Shown here piece after piece: positions 17,624-25,354 of a DNA stretch of 32,419 nt; position 1 is the first letter of the stretch; the number at the start of each line of letters is the position of its first letter. The DNA lies in contig SKPS01000153.1 in assembly GCA_007119395.1 (NCBI GenBank), positions 1 through 32,419 on the forward strand, read 5' to 3'. The notes under the pieces were generated by a model, which saw only the letters and a list, made by a program, of their open reading frames with translations, was not told the origin of the DNA and searched no databases. The DNA is from Lentimicrobiaceae bacterium (GTDB lineage: Bacteria; Bacteroidota; Bacteroidia; Bacteroidales; SKPS01). The position numbers and the translations under genes were made by a program.

Positions 17624-18025
17624 TCAGCCACTTTCCAGCCGGTTCACAATATCGTGTAAAAGTAGCACTATTTTCTTTTCCAGTACCTGCCAGGTAACCG
17701 TTTCATCACCTATATAGGTAATAATGAACGACAGCCGGAGCTTATGATTGTGCAAAGCATCAAAAACAATGTGTTTGTTCCGTCGGTATGCCTCTTTGAT
17801 CTGGCGACGTCTTCTGTTTCGGTGGATAGCGAGTGGTATTTTCTTTTTGGAAATGGCCACCATGATCTCAGCGCGTGGTTGTGTTCCCTTATCCGCTTCT
17901 GTTGGTTCTGTAAGATAGCTGTATCTGAATGGGTAGATAAATCCTGTTGCTCCCGATTGGTACAGCTGACGTATGGTCTGGTACGACCTCAGACGTTGTG
18001 TCTTTGGAAGGGTGTGGCGTATCAT
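17624..18025 (-). CDS. rnpA: Ribonuclease P protein component
   Basis: This 133-residue basic protein binds the RNase P RNA and helps mature tRNA 5' ends. The RNR-type signature is visible as HRNRRRRQIKEAYRRNKH in the middle, with the N-terminal LPKTQRLRSYQTIRQLYQSG as expected. It follows hemD by 14 nt and precedes yidD. The rpmH-rnpA pairing common elsewhere is replaced by the hemD-rnpA order usual in Bacteroidota. Confidence 0.95.
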   Translation of the reverse strand: MIRHTLPKTQRLRSYQTIRQLYQSGATGFIYPFRYSYLTEPTEADKGTQPRAEIMVAISKKKIPLAIHRNRRRRQIKEAYRRNKHIVFDALHNHKLRLSFIITYIGDETVTWQVLEKKIVLLLHDIVNRLESG

Positions 18026-18039
18026 TGTATATGCATCGT

Positions 18040-18792
18040 CTAGCGGCGCTTGTTGCGAACTTCCAGGAACTGATCTATTGCCATTGACATGGAGGGTGCT
18101 GATGCTGTAGGGGCCTCAATGTTCAGGGTAAAGCCGGCATCGGTCACCGCCTTGCATGTTGCAGGGCCAAAAGCCCCGATCACGGTGTCGCCTTGCTTGA
18201 AATCGGGTTTCCCTTTCTGCAAAGCCTCTACTCCGTAAGGGCTGAAAAACACGATCATGTCAAAGCTGTCGATATCCACATCACTCAAATCATTAGGTAC
18301 TGTACGATATAAAGTGGCACGTGTGAAGTTGATCTTGTTCGATTCAAGGTCATCGATCAGGCCACCTTTGTTGAGGTCTGTACATGGAAGCAGAAAACGT
18401 TCGTCCTGGTGCTTGATGATGAGCTTGATCAGGTCATCATGCTTTGGATTGGCGAAGAAGATCTTCCGCTTGCGGTATTGAATGTAACGTTGCAGATAGA
18501 GTGCCGTAGATTCCGTGGTACAGAAATACTTCATGTTGTCAGAAACCTCCACCCGCACCTCTTTGCAAACCCTGAAGAAGTGGTCTACCGATTGCCTGGA
18601 TGTGAAAATTACAGCAGTGTGTTTTGGGATACTAATACGCTCTTTTCGGAATTCACGACCCGGAATCCCTTCAATGGCAATGAACTTGAAGAAATGGAGG
18701 TTTACACCATATTTTTTCTGAAGCTCTCCGTAGGGCGATTTTTCGATACTAGCCGGTTCCGGTTGCGAAATGAGAATGTTTTTGATCTTCAT
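18040..18792 (-). CDS. hemD: Uroporphyrinogen-III synthase
   Basis: HemD closes hydroxymethylbilane to uroporphyrinogen III in tetrapyrrole (haem, cobalamin) synthesis. The family is weakly conserved; the protein shows ILISQPEP at the N-terminus, VIFTSRQSVDHF, FFSPYGVEAL and FGPATCKAV, which match Bacteroidota HemD. I chose the ATG at 18792 (250 residues): it gives the family-like MKIKNILISQP start and has AAGGAG nine bases upstream. An ATG at 18813, also with a purine-rich stretch upstream, would add seven residues; the longer frame to 18867 would overlap DUF4271. Cobalamin is relevant here as a likely cofactor need for making methylmalonyl-CoA. Confidence 0.88.
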   Translation of the reverse strand: MKIKNILISQPEPASIEKSPYGELQKKYGVNLHFFKFIAIEGIPGREFRKERISIPKHTAVIFTSRQSVDHFFRVCKEVRVEVSDNMKYFCTTESTALYLQRYIQYRKRKIFFANPKHDDLIKLIIKHQDERFLLPCTDLNKGGLIDDLESNKINFTRATLYRTVPNDLSDVDIDSFDMIVFFSPYGVEALQKGKPDFKQGDTVIGAFGPATCKAVTDAGFTLNIEAPTASAPSMSMAIDQFLEVRNKRR

Positions 18793-18826
18793 TAGTTTCC
18801 ACTCCTTTTTCATCAAATACCCACCT

Positions 18827-19675
18827 TTAAGATCCTGCCAGGAAAAAATGCACTCCTTTTCCGGCAAGAACCAAAGGAATTATTTCGAGGGTGCAAAAAT
18901 ACAAAATATTGTGGAGAAACGAAAAAGGGGTGAGCATCATCCCCAGCCTCAGTGTTCTGAAAAGCCGTACCATCAGTAGTGAAAGCATCAGAAGAAGTGT
19001 TATATATAACGGTATGGCTGAAGAGGAGAATGCATCCACCACCACCAGTGGGGTGATGATAGCGGCTGAGGTGAAGGCAGAGAGCAGCAAGTGATCGCGG
19101 TAGCTTTGCCCTGCTTCAGGGGTTTGAAAGACTTGGTCAACCACCCATGACAATGCGATCTTGGCAGAAAGCAAGGCAATGAAACCGGCGGCAAAAAGAA
19201 AGAACAGAATAGGTTCGTGTGATAGGTGGATAAGGTTGTTGGCGTGGAGTAACGCAGCAACCGATAGCGCCAGCAGGCTGAAAGCGATACCATAGATAAC
19301 CATGAAAATCACAGAAAAACTGTTGAAATAAAACCCAAAGACCCGGTTCTCTCCTGTAGGGGTGGATGGGAAAACCATGGCCCTGAACAGAACGGCAATC
19401 TGTTGACGCCAGGTAAGACGTAACACCACAATCAGCAATAAAAGAAGTGCAAAGCCTCCAAGTAGCCAGTCATTATCAACTTCGTAACGCAAGGCGGGTT
19501 CCTGTTCCGGCTCTTTTCTCTTGGTGGTGGAGAAAAAGGATATGGGGAGTGGTGTTTCATCCACTTCAGCCTCCGATAGGGTATCAGGGGGTAGTCCGAT
19601 ATGAGCGTCGAGGGTGTGCCACACAGGTTGCGTGGTATCGGAACTGATAAACCGGGTTGGATCTGTTTTGCTCAT
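18827..19675 (-). CDS. DUF4271 membrane protein
   Basis: This 282-residue protein has a polar N-terminal region (residues 1-65) followed by about six or seven membrane helices (from DWLLGGFALLLLLIVVLRLTW). The position immediately upstream of hemD-rnpA-yidD, and the NRVFGFYFNSFSVIF segment, fit the DUF4271 family of Bacteroidota. Function is unknown. It heads the leftward run of envelope and housekeeping genes to 14054. Confidence 0.8.
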   Translation of the reverse strand: MSKTDPTRFISSDTTQPVWHTLDAHIGLPPDTLSEAEVDETPLPISFFSTTKRKEPEQEPALRYEVDNDWLLGGFALLLLLIVVLRLTWRQQIAVLFRAMVFPSTPTGENRVFGFYFNSFSVIFMVIYGIAFSLLALSVAALLHANNLIHLSHEPILFFLFAAGFIALLSAKIALSWVVDQVFQTPEAGQSYRDHLLLSAFTSAAIITPLVVVDAFSSSAIPLYITLLLMLSLLMVRLFRTLRLGMMLTPFSFLHNILYFCTLEIIPLVLAGKGVHFFLAGS

Positions 19676-19683
19676 GAAGGGGA

Positions 19684-19691
19684 CAAAGGTA
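19684..19691 (-). promoter_or_regulatory. Possible -7 box for the DUF4271 operon
   Basis: On the minus strand TACCTTTG matches TAnnTTTG exactly but lies only 8 nt before the ATG, implying an almost leaderless mRNA. No -33 TTG at the right spacing. Confidence 0.3.
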
Positions 19692-19711
19692 CAAAGGAAT
19701 TGCTTTTTTGG

Positions 19712-19719
19712 TATTTTTG
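19712..19719 (+). promoter_or_regulatory. Candidate -7 box for yebC
   Basis: TATTTTTG is an exact TAnnTTTG match 35 nt before the yebC ATG; no TTG lies 19-20 nt upstream. Confidence 0.4.
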
Positions 19720-19754
19720 CATGCGGATATATAATATGAATTAAGAGAAAAGCG

Positions 19755-20498
19755 ATGTCAGGTCATAGTAAATGGTCAACCATTAAACGGAAGAAAGGGG
19801 CATTGGATGCCAAGCGAAGCAAAATATTCACCAAGATCCTGAAGGAGATCTCTATTGCTGTGAAGGAAGGTGGAGGCGACCCTGAAAGCAATCCCAGGTT
19901 GCGACTGGCCATTGCCAACGCCAAGGGGGCGAATATGCCCAAAGATAACATTCAACGTGCCATTACCAAGGCGGGCGACAAGAACAGTTCAAACTTCTCT
20001 GAGGTGACGTACGAGGGGTATGCTCCTTATGGAATTGCTATGTTTCTTGAATGCACAACAGACAACATTCAGCGCACAGTGGCCAACATCCGCTCCTACT
20101 TCAACAAGCACCAGGGTGAGCTGGGAAAGAACGGGTCATTGAGCTTCCTGTTTGAAAGGAAAGGTATCTTTTCGATTCCACAGGCTGATATTGACCGCGA
20201 TGAGTTTGAGCTTGCGCTGATTGAGGCCGGTGCTGAGGAGATTGAGTTGGAGGATGAGTACTACAGTGTCACAACCGCTATGGAAGACTTTGGGGCAATG
20301 ATGAAGAAGCTGGAAGAGCTCAACATCGCCCCTGAAAGTGCCAGGCTTGAAAGGATACCCAATGATACCAAAGCCCTGGGGCTTGAAGAGGCAAAAAAAG
20401 TGCTGAAACTGATCGATTTATTTGAAGATGATGATGACGTACAGAAGGTATATCACAATCTGGAGTTGACAGATTCTTTGCTGGCATCGCTTGAATAG
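19755..20498 (+). CDS. yebC: YebC/PmpR-family DNA-binding or translation-associated regulator
   Basis: This 247-residue protein has the highly conserved start SGHSKWSTIKRKKGALDAKRSKIFTK (read here in two overlapping family blocks), then NPRLRLAIANAKGANMPKDNI and YEGYAPYGIA. All three family domains and the normal length (about 240-250) are present. YebC proteins were described as transcription regulators, and recent work links them to ribosomes stalled at proline stretches. It is a single gene, divergent from DUF4271 and convergent with mmdB, with a shared terminator. Confidence 0.95.
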   Translation: MSGHSKWSTIKRKKGALDAKRSKIFTKILKEISIAVKEGGGDPESNPRLRLAIANAKGANMPKDNIQRAITKAGDKNSSNFSEVTYEGYAPYGIAMFLECTTDNIQRTVANIRSYFNKHQGELGKNGSLSFLFERKGIFSIPQADIDRDEFELALIEAGAEEIELEDEYYSVTTAMEDFGAMMKKLEELNIAPESARLERIPNDTKALGLEEAKKVLKLIDLFEDDDDVQKVYHNLELTDSLLASLE

Positions 20499-20548
20499 AT
20501 AGAAAAAACAGGGAGAAGTCAGCAGCAACAGATTGGAAAGATCGTCTG

Positions 20549-20588
20549 AAAAAAAACGGTCAATGTCTTAAAGGCATTGACCGTTTTC
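20549..20588. terminator. Bidirectional terminator between yebC and mmdB
   Basis: A perfect 13-bp inverted repeat, AAAACGGTCAATG (20553-20565) and CATTGACCGTTTT (20575-20587), has a 9-nt loop. The A-tract on the left (20549-20556) gives eight U on the minus strand for mmdB; the four T on the right serve yebC. Confidence 0.9.
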
Positions 20589-20616
20589 TATATGAGGCAG
20601 ACGATTAAACGCCGTT

Positions 20617-22233
20617 TTACATCAGGAAGCTCAGTAGGATACCTGCGGCCACTGCTGAGCCGATCACTCCTGATACATTGGGTGCCATTGCGTGCATCAG
20701 CAGGTGGTTGTTGGGATCGTTCAGAAGCCCTTCATGTTGTACAACCCTTGCGCTGTCGGGTACTGCCGATACGCCGGAGGCACCAATCAATGGGTTGATT
20801 TTGTTCTCCTTGGTCAGGAACAGGTTCATCAATTTGGCAGAGAGGAGGCCTCCGATGGTAGCCACCATAAAGCTAACGGCTCCTAGTACGAAAATCAGCA
20901 CCGACTCTTTGGTGAGGAACACATCGGCCTGTGTTGAAGCACCCACTGTTAGTCCAAGCAAAATGGTAACAATATCCACCATGGCATTTCTGGCTGTTTC
21001 AGCCAATCGACGTGTTACACCACTCTCTTTAAGGATGTTGCCAAAGAAGAGCATGCCCAGAAGTGGCAGTGCACTGGGTGCGATAAAGGTGGTGAGGAAG
21101 AGACCCACAATCGGGAACAGGATTTTCTCCAGTTTCGATACAGAACGTGGTGGTTTCATCCGGATGAGTCGCTCTTTTTTATTTGTCAGCAGTCTCATAA
21201 ACGGAGGCTGAATAACAGGAACAAGCGCCATGTATGAGTAAGCGGCAATCGCAATGGGGCCAATCAGGTTTTTGACGATGATGGGATCACCGGCTGCTGT
21301 ATAACCGATTACATTGATCCCGTTGGCTAGCTTTGAGGAGATAAAAATGGCGGTAGGGCCGTCGGCACCTCCGATAATACCGATAGCAGCAGCCTCAGGT
21401 GGAGCAAACCCCAGATAGAGGGCACCAAGGAACGTAGCGAAGATACCGATTTGTGCGGCCGCTCCCAACAGCATCAATTTGGGATTCGACATCAGCGATG
21501 AGAAGTCGGTCATCGCACCAATACCAAGAAAAATCAACGGGGGATAAATACCTGCTGTTACTCCAAAGTACAGGTAATTCAGCACACTGCCACTTTCGTA
21601 GATACCCAGCTCCAGATTGAACCCTTCGGCCTGGAAAAACGGGATATTCCCCATGATGATCCCTGTTCCGATCGGTATCAACAGCAGCGGTTCGTAATCG
21701 TATTTGATGGCAAGGTAGATAAAGATCAACCCCACAATAAACATAATCAGGTGACCTGGTGTAGCATTGGGGAATCCTGAAAATTCGATAAAGTTCAACA
21801 ATCCGGCAACCGAAGTGGAGTGTCGTTTGTAGACGTCATTACCAATCACCAGGTGTCCATCCTGGTCGACAAATCCACGCTTGGTGGATAGCTCCACCGG
21901 ACCATGCGTTGCAAACTCCAGTACAATAATGTTGTCATCTACCTTCCAGCTACCGATAAATCGTTGTTTGGCAGAATCGAGGGCAAAAGCGCCGTCATCC
22001 TCAAAGAACAGCATTTTGTAGCGTTTCACCGTAGCACTGTCATCAGCACGTAAACGGTAGCCGTCGCTTTTGTTCAGCCATTTCCCCCTTGCAAGGTGAT
22101 CTTTCAATTCTGCTTTCGTTTTCTGCCCCGGAATGGAGGTAGAAATATCCTCCTGCACATAGTTGCCCATAAACAGGGCAGATAGGATGGACAGGAATAT
22201 TATGATCCCGATAAGGGTTGTCAATCTCTTCAT
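20617..22233 (-). CDS. mmdB: Sodium-translocating decarboxylase beta subunit (methylmalonyl-CoA decarboxylase) with extra periplasmic domain
   Basis: This is the integral-membrane subunit that decarboxylates carboxybiotin and exports Na+. The C-terminal 390 residues are a normal OadB/MmdB: GIGAMTDFSSL (with the Na+-site Asp), GIIGGADGPTAIF, and GVSAVPDSARVV. In front is an unusual extension of about 150 residues: a membrane anchor (about 5-24), then about 110 soluble residues (GKWLNKSDGYRLRADDS ... FIGSWKVDDNIIVLEF) that read like a small lipocalin-type beta domain. The ATG at 22233 avoids overlap with mmdC; the longer frame is non-conserved. It is the last gene of the mce-mmdA-oadG-mmdC-mmdB operon, ending at a strong terminator. 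Confidence 0.93.
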   Translation of the reverse strand: MKRLTTLIGIIIFLSILSALFMGNYVQEDISTSIPGQKTKAELKDHLARGKWLNKSDGYRLRADDSATVKRYKMLFFEDDGAFALDSAKQRFIGSWKVDDNIIVLEFATHGPVELSTKRGFVDQDGHLVIGNDVYKRHSTSVAGLLNFIEFSGFPNATPGHLIMFIVGLIFIYLAIKYDYEPLLLIPIGTGIIMGNIPFFQAEGFNLELGIYESGSVLNYLYFGVTAGIYPPLIFLGIGAMTDFSSLMSNPKLMLLGAAAQIGIFATFLGALYLGFAPPEAAAIGIIGGADGPTAIFISSKLANGINVIGYTAAGDPIIVKNLIGPIAIAAYSYMALVPVIQPPFMRLLTNKKERLIRMKPPRSVSKLEKILFPIVGLFLTTFIAPSALPLLGMLFFGNILKESGVTRRLAETARNAMVDIVTILLGLTVGASTQADVFLTKESVLIFVLGAVSFMVATIGGLLSAKLMNLFLTKENKINPLIGASGVSAVPDSARVVQHEGLLNDPNNHLLMHAMAPNVSGVIGSAVAAGILLSFLM

Positions 22234-22270
22234 CTGGTGGAAACCTTTCTTGTGCAACACTTCTTTATTC

Positions 22271-22702
22271 TTATTCCATTTCGAGCAAAACTGCTCCCTG
22301 TAATACATTGTCTCCCGCCGAGACCTTGATTGATTTCACAACACCATCTTGTTCAGCCTGGATATTGTTCTCCATTTTCATGGCCTCCATCAGCAAGAGC
22401 TTATCGCCACGTTTCACGGCATCACCGGGTTTGACAAGGATCTGCAAAATGGTACCCGGCAGGGGTGAGGTTACGGGAATGGCTACCCCTCCACCTGCAG
22501 GAGGAGGTGCAGCTTCAGGAGAAGATGGAGCCGCTTTTACAACCGGACGCTTGATCTTAGGGGTTTTGGTGGCAGAGTCCTTGTGTGTTACCTCCACCTT
22601 GAACGGTGTGCCGTTCACCTCTATATCAGCTACATTGTCTGCATATTCCTTGATCTCAACTGCGTATTCAAGTCCGTTTATTACAAATTTATACTGCTTC
22701 AT
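22271..22702 (-). CDS. mmdC: Biotin carrier subunit of the sodium-pump decarboxylase
   Basis: This 143-residue protein has an N-terminal beta domain (1-40), a Pro/Ala-rich flexible linker (about 52-74, PSSPEAAPPPAGGG), and a biotinyl domain with the motif LMEAMKMENNI. Lys109 is the biotin attachment site, 34 residues from the C-terminus as is typical. It carries CO2 from MmdA to MmdB. It could also serve the OadA-like protein at 6351, which has no biotin domain of its own. It lies 39 nt downstream of the oadG-like gene. Confidence 0.95.
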   Translation of the reverse strand: MKQYKFVINGLEYAVEIKEYADNVADIEVNGTPFKVEVTHKDSATKTPKIKRPVVKAAPSSPEAAPPPAGGGVAIPVTSPLPGTILQILVKPGDAVKRGDKLLLMEAMKMENNIQAEQDGVVKSIKVSAGDNVLQGAVLLEME

Positions 22703-22741
22703 ATTGTTTCCGGTTTTTCCTCAAAAAATTTCTTCACTCAT

Positions 22742-23104
22742 TTACCAGTTCTTGCGATTCAGGGTGTTCAAACCGTAAATCTTTGAACTCCACGGGGAGT
22801 AACTCCGGGATACCTTTCTGATGGTAATCACATTGCTCTCTTCGTCGTGTATTTCACTGAAAAAGAGATGTAGCGCCATAGAAATGGCTGCGTTCTCCTC
22901 TCCGCTCACTTGTGTGGGTTCTTTCTGTTGTGACACATCCACCCCCTTTTTCTTCAGCCTGTTACGTGCCTCAATGGAAAGGATTTTGGGGAGGTTGTAG
23001 AACAGGGTTACCAAACTTACCAATACAGTAAATACGATAATATACCCCACAAGCGCAATAGTAATGTGTTCATTGGTAATATGTTCAAAACTTGCCAGGA
23101 TCAT
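22742..23104 (-). CDS. OadG-family small membrane subunit of the decarboxylase
   Basis: This 120-residue protein has one membrane helix near residues 17-39 (ALVGYIIVFTVLVSLVTLFY) and a polar cytoplasmic tail. It corresponds to the gamma/delta subunit (OadG/MmdD) that anchors the alpha and biotin subunits to the beta subunit. The C-terminal SPWSSKIYG stretch is seen in Bacteroidota OadG proteins. It sits between mmdA and mmdC. Confidence 0.88.
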   Translation of the reverse strand: MILASFEHITNEHITIALVGYIIVFTVLVSLVTLFYNLPKILSIEARNRLKKKGVDVSQQKEPTQVSGEENAAISMALHLFFSEIHDEESNVITIRKVSRSYSPWSSKIYGLNTLNRKNW

Positions 23105-23122
23105 AGCTAAACTGTTGATAGA

Positions 23123-24682
23123 TTATAGAGGGATGTTACAATGCTTTCTCGGAGGGTTGGTGTCTTTTTTGGTTGCCAGTGCCTGCAGTGCTCTGATGAC
23201 CCTGAAGCGGGTGTTTCGGGGCTCAATGACATCGTCAATATATCCGAATTTGGCAGCCTCATAAGGGTTGGCAAACTTGTCTTTGTACTCTTGTTCTTTC
23301 TCAGCGATGAATCGTTTTTTCTCCTCTTCATCGGTTATCTCAGCCAACTCTCTACTTCTGAGCACCTCAATGGCACCTTTGGGTCCCATAACTGCAATCT
23401 CAGCAGAAGGCCAAGCATAATTGATGTCACCTCGTAACTGTTTGCTGCTCATTACATCGTGAGCACCACCATATGATTTCCTCAGGGTGATGGTCACCTT
23501 TGGTACCGTTGCCTCACCATAGGCAAACATCAGTTTGGCTCCATGAAGAATGATGCCACCGTACTCCTGTTGGGTGCCGGGAAGGAAACCGGGTACATCT
23601 ACCATCGTGACCAATGGTATATTGAAGGCATCGCAAAATCTTACAAAGCGTGCTGCCTTACGTGATGCATCAATATCTAGCACACCTGCCAGGTAGCTGG
23701 GCTGATTGGCCACAACGCCCACAGGCATTCCATCAAACTTGGCAAAACCAGTTACAATGTTTTTGGCATAATGACGATGCACTTCCAGAAACTCGTTGTC
23801 ATCTACTACAGCGTAGATAATGTCTTTTACGTCGTACGGTTTATTGGGGTCTGAAGGGATAAAATAATTCAGTGAGTCTTCCAGTCTGTCGATGGGGTCG
23901 TTGCACTGTACCATGGGTGGGTCTTCCAGGTTATTGGAAGGCAGGTACGAGAGCAGCTTGCGAATCATCATCAGCCCCTCTTCTTCTGTTTCAGAGATAA
24001 AGTGGCTAACACCTGATTTGGCGGCATGCACATGAGCCCCACCCAGTTCGTCAACCGTAACCACTTCGCCGGTTACTGTTTTCACCACCTTAGGGCCTGT
24101 AACAAACATGTAACTGTTGCGCTCACTCATCAGGATGAAATCAGTAAGGGCAGGTGAGTAAACAGCTCCTCCGGCACATGGGCCGAAGATAGCAGAGATC
24201 TGTGGTATCACACCGGATGCATTGATGTTGCGCTGAAAGATCTCGGCATAACCCGCCAGGCTTTTCACACCTTCCTGGATTCGTGCACCACCACTGTCGT
24301 TCAAACCAATCACCGGAGCACCTACTTTCATGGCCTGGTCCATCACCTTGCAGATCTTTTTGGCATATGCCTCTGACAGGGATCCACCGAAAACAGTGAA
24401 ATCCTGTGAGTAAACATACACAATACGACCATCAATGGTACCATAACCAGTTACTACACCATCAGACAAAATACGTTGCTTTTCCAACCCAAAATCGTGG
24501 GAGGTGTGGGTGACAAACATGTCAAACTCCTCAAAACTTCCTTCGTCTAACAGAATTTCAATACGCTCACGGGCTGTGAGTTTGCCCTTTTTATGCTGTG
24601 ATTCAATTCTGGCTATTCCACCACCGAGCCTCGCTTGCTCGCGCCTCGCCATGAGGTCCTTAATTTTGTCTTCTATCGCCAT
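23123..24682 (-). CDS. mmdA: Methylmalonyl-CoA decarboxylase alpha subunit (acyl-CoA carboxyltransferase)
   Basis: This protein transfers the carboxyl group from methylmalonyl-CoA to the biotin of MmdC, releasing propionyl-CoA. The 519 residues contain the two crotonase-like carboxyltransferase halves: GLNDSGGARIQEG and FGPCAGGAVYSPALTDF in the first; TMVDVPGFLPGTQQE, LRKSYGGAHDVMSS and AWPSAEIAVMGP in the second. The sequence fits the MmdA/PccB group. Methylmalonyl-CoA as substrate is inferred from the epimerase gene directly upstream. I chose the ATG at 24682; the longer frame starts at a TTG three codons earlier. Confidence 0.95.
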   Translation of the reverse strand: MAIEDKIKDLMARREQARLGGGIARIESQHKKGKLTARERIEILLDEGSFEEFDMFVTHTSHDFGLEKQRILSDGVVTGYGTIDGRIVYVYSQDFTVFGGSLSEAYAKKICKVMDQAMKVGAPVIGLNDSGGARIQEGVKSLAGYAEIFQRNINASGVIPQISAIFGPCAGGAVYSPALTDFILMSERNSYMFVTGPKVVKTVTGEVVTVDELGGAHVHAAKSGVSHFISETEEEGLMMIRKLLSYLPSNNLEDPPMVQCNDPIDRLEDSLNYFIPSDPNKPYDVKDIIYAVVDDNEFLEVHRHYAKNIVTGFAKFDGMPVGVVANQPSYLAGVLDIDASRKAARFVRFCDAFNIPLVTMVDVPGFLPGTQQEYGGIILHGAKLMFAYGEATVPKVTITLRKSYGGAHDVMSSKQLRGDINYAWPSAEIAVMGPKGAIEVLRSRELAEITDEEEKKRFIAEKEQEYKDKFANPYEAAKFGYIDDVIEPRNTRFRVIRALQALATKKDTNPPRKHCNIPL

Positions 24683-24703
24683 TTTGATCAATATCTGTAT
24701 GGG

Positions 24704-25123
24704 TTATTCCTTTACTTTCTTGTCTTCGCAAAACTCAGTCAACACACCAAATGTGCTTTTCGGATGTAAAAAGGCAATATCGAGCCCTTCAGCTCCGCGA
24801 CGGGGCACGGAGTCAATCAGTGAGACCCCATGCTCTTTGGCAGCCTCTAGGCATTGCTCTATCCCTTTCACTGCAAACGCTATATGATGAACTCCCTGGC
24901 CACGCTTCTCGATGAATTTTCCAACCGGACCCTCAGGATCTGTAGACTCAAGCAACTCTATCTTGGTGTCACCCACCTTGAAAAAAGCTGTGCGAACCCG
25001 CTGATCCTTCACCTCTTCAATCGCATAGCAGGTGAGACCCAATACCTTCTCGTAATAGGCTATGGCAGCATCCATGTCCTTTACCGCAATCCCAATGTGT
25101 TCAATGTGCGTTGGCTTCATCAT
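24704..25123 (-). CDS. mce: Methylmalonyl-CoA epimerase
   Basis: This protein interconverts (2R)- and (2S)-methylmalonyl-CoA, linking the B12-dependent mutase to the decarboxylase. The 139 residues form the vicinal oxygen chelate fold: THIEHIGIAV (metal His), VRTAFFKVGDTKIELLE (metal Glu), and GQGVHHIAFAVKG (metal His). First of the mce-mmdA-oadG-mmdC-mmdB operon. Two ATG codons in tandem (25121-25123 and 25118-25120) begin the frame; either gives a normal N-terminus. A small open frame overlaps its start. Confidence 0.95.
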   Translation of the reverse strand: MMKPTHIEHIGIAVKDMDAAIAYYEKVLGLTCYAIEEVKDQRVRTAFFKVGDTKIELLESTDPEGPVGKFIEKRGQGVHHIAFAVKGIEQCLEAAKEHGVSLIDSVPRRGAEGLDIAFLHPKSTFGVLTEFCEDKKVKE

Positions 25124-25250
25124 TTATTATCATTTGGTTTGTTAACACATGTTGCAAAATACCATCAAAACCAACCAGCCCTGTAAAGGGACAATCGGCC
25201 ACCTTATCCTCATGTAACCACAGCAGAGCCTCAACCAAAGGCAGGCCCAT
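25101..25250 (-). CDS. Candidate 49-residue leader ORF overlapping the mce start
   Basis: Between the operon promoter and mce there is a frame of 49 codons starting at ATG 25250. An AGGA lies six bases upstream of the ATG. It begins MGLPLVEALLWLHED, ends INDEANAH and stops 23 nt inside mce in another frame. Codon use resembles the neighbouring genes. It could be a true small protein, a leader that couples translation to mce, or chance. I do not recognise it. Confidence 0.4.
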   Translation of the reverse strand: MGLPLVEALLWLHEDKVADCPFTGLVGFDGILQHVLTNQMIINDEANAH

Positions 25251-25300
25251 AGTAGTTCCTATGAAACGGAGCGGGTGTGTGCAACGGCAAAATTGCGGTG

Positions 25301-25308
25301 CAAAGGTA
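25301..25308 (-). promoter_or_regulatory. Candidate -7 box for the mce-mmd operon
   Basis: The minus strand reads TACCTTTG followed by CA, an exact and typical Bacteroidota -7 element. It would start transcription near 25294, leaving about 170 nt of leader, which contains the small ORF. The -33 region is only T-rich. Confidence 0.55.
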
Positions 25309-25354
25309 CAACGAAAGAAGTTGATAAAAAAGAATTTTGCAAAAAATCGATTCG

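Noticed and set aside
22231..22308. 25-residue N-terminal extension of the mmdB frame overlapping mmdC
   Set aside because: Residues are non-conserved and overlap mmdC; an ATG at 22233 gives a signal-anchor start.
25124..25294. Cobalamin riboswitch in the leader of the mce-mmd operon, expected because the pathway is B12-linked
   Set aside because: No B12-box-like sequence or extended stem could be recognised in the leader on the minus strand; it reads better as a small open frame.
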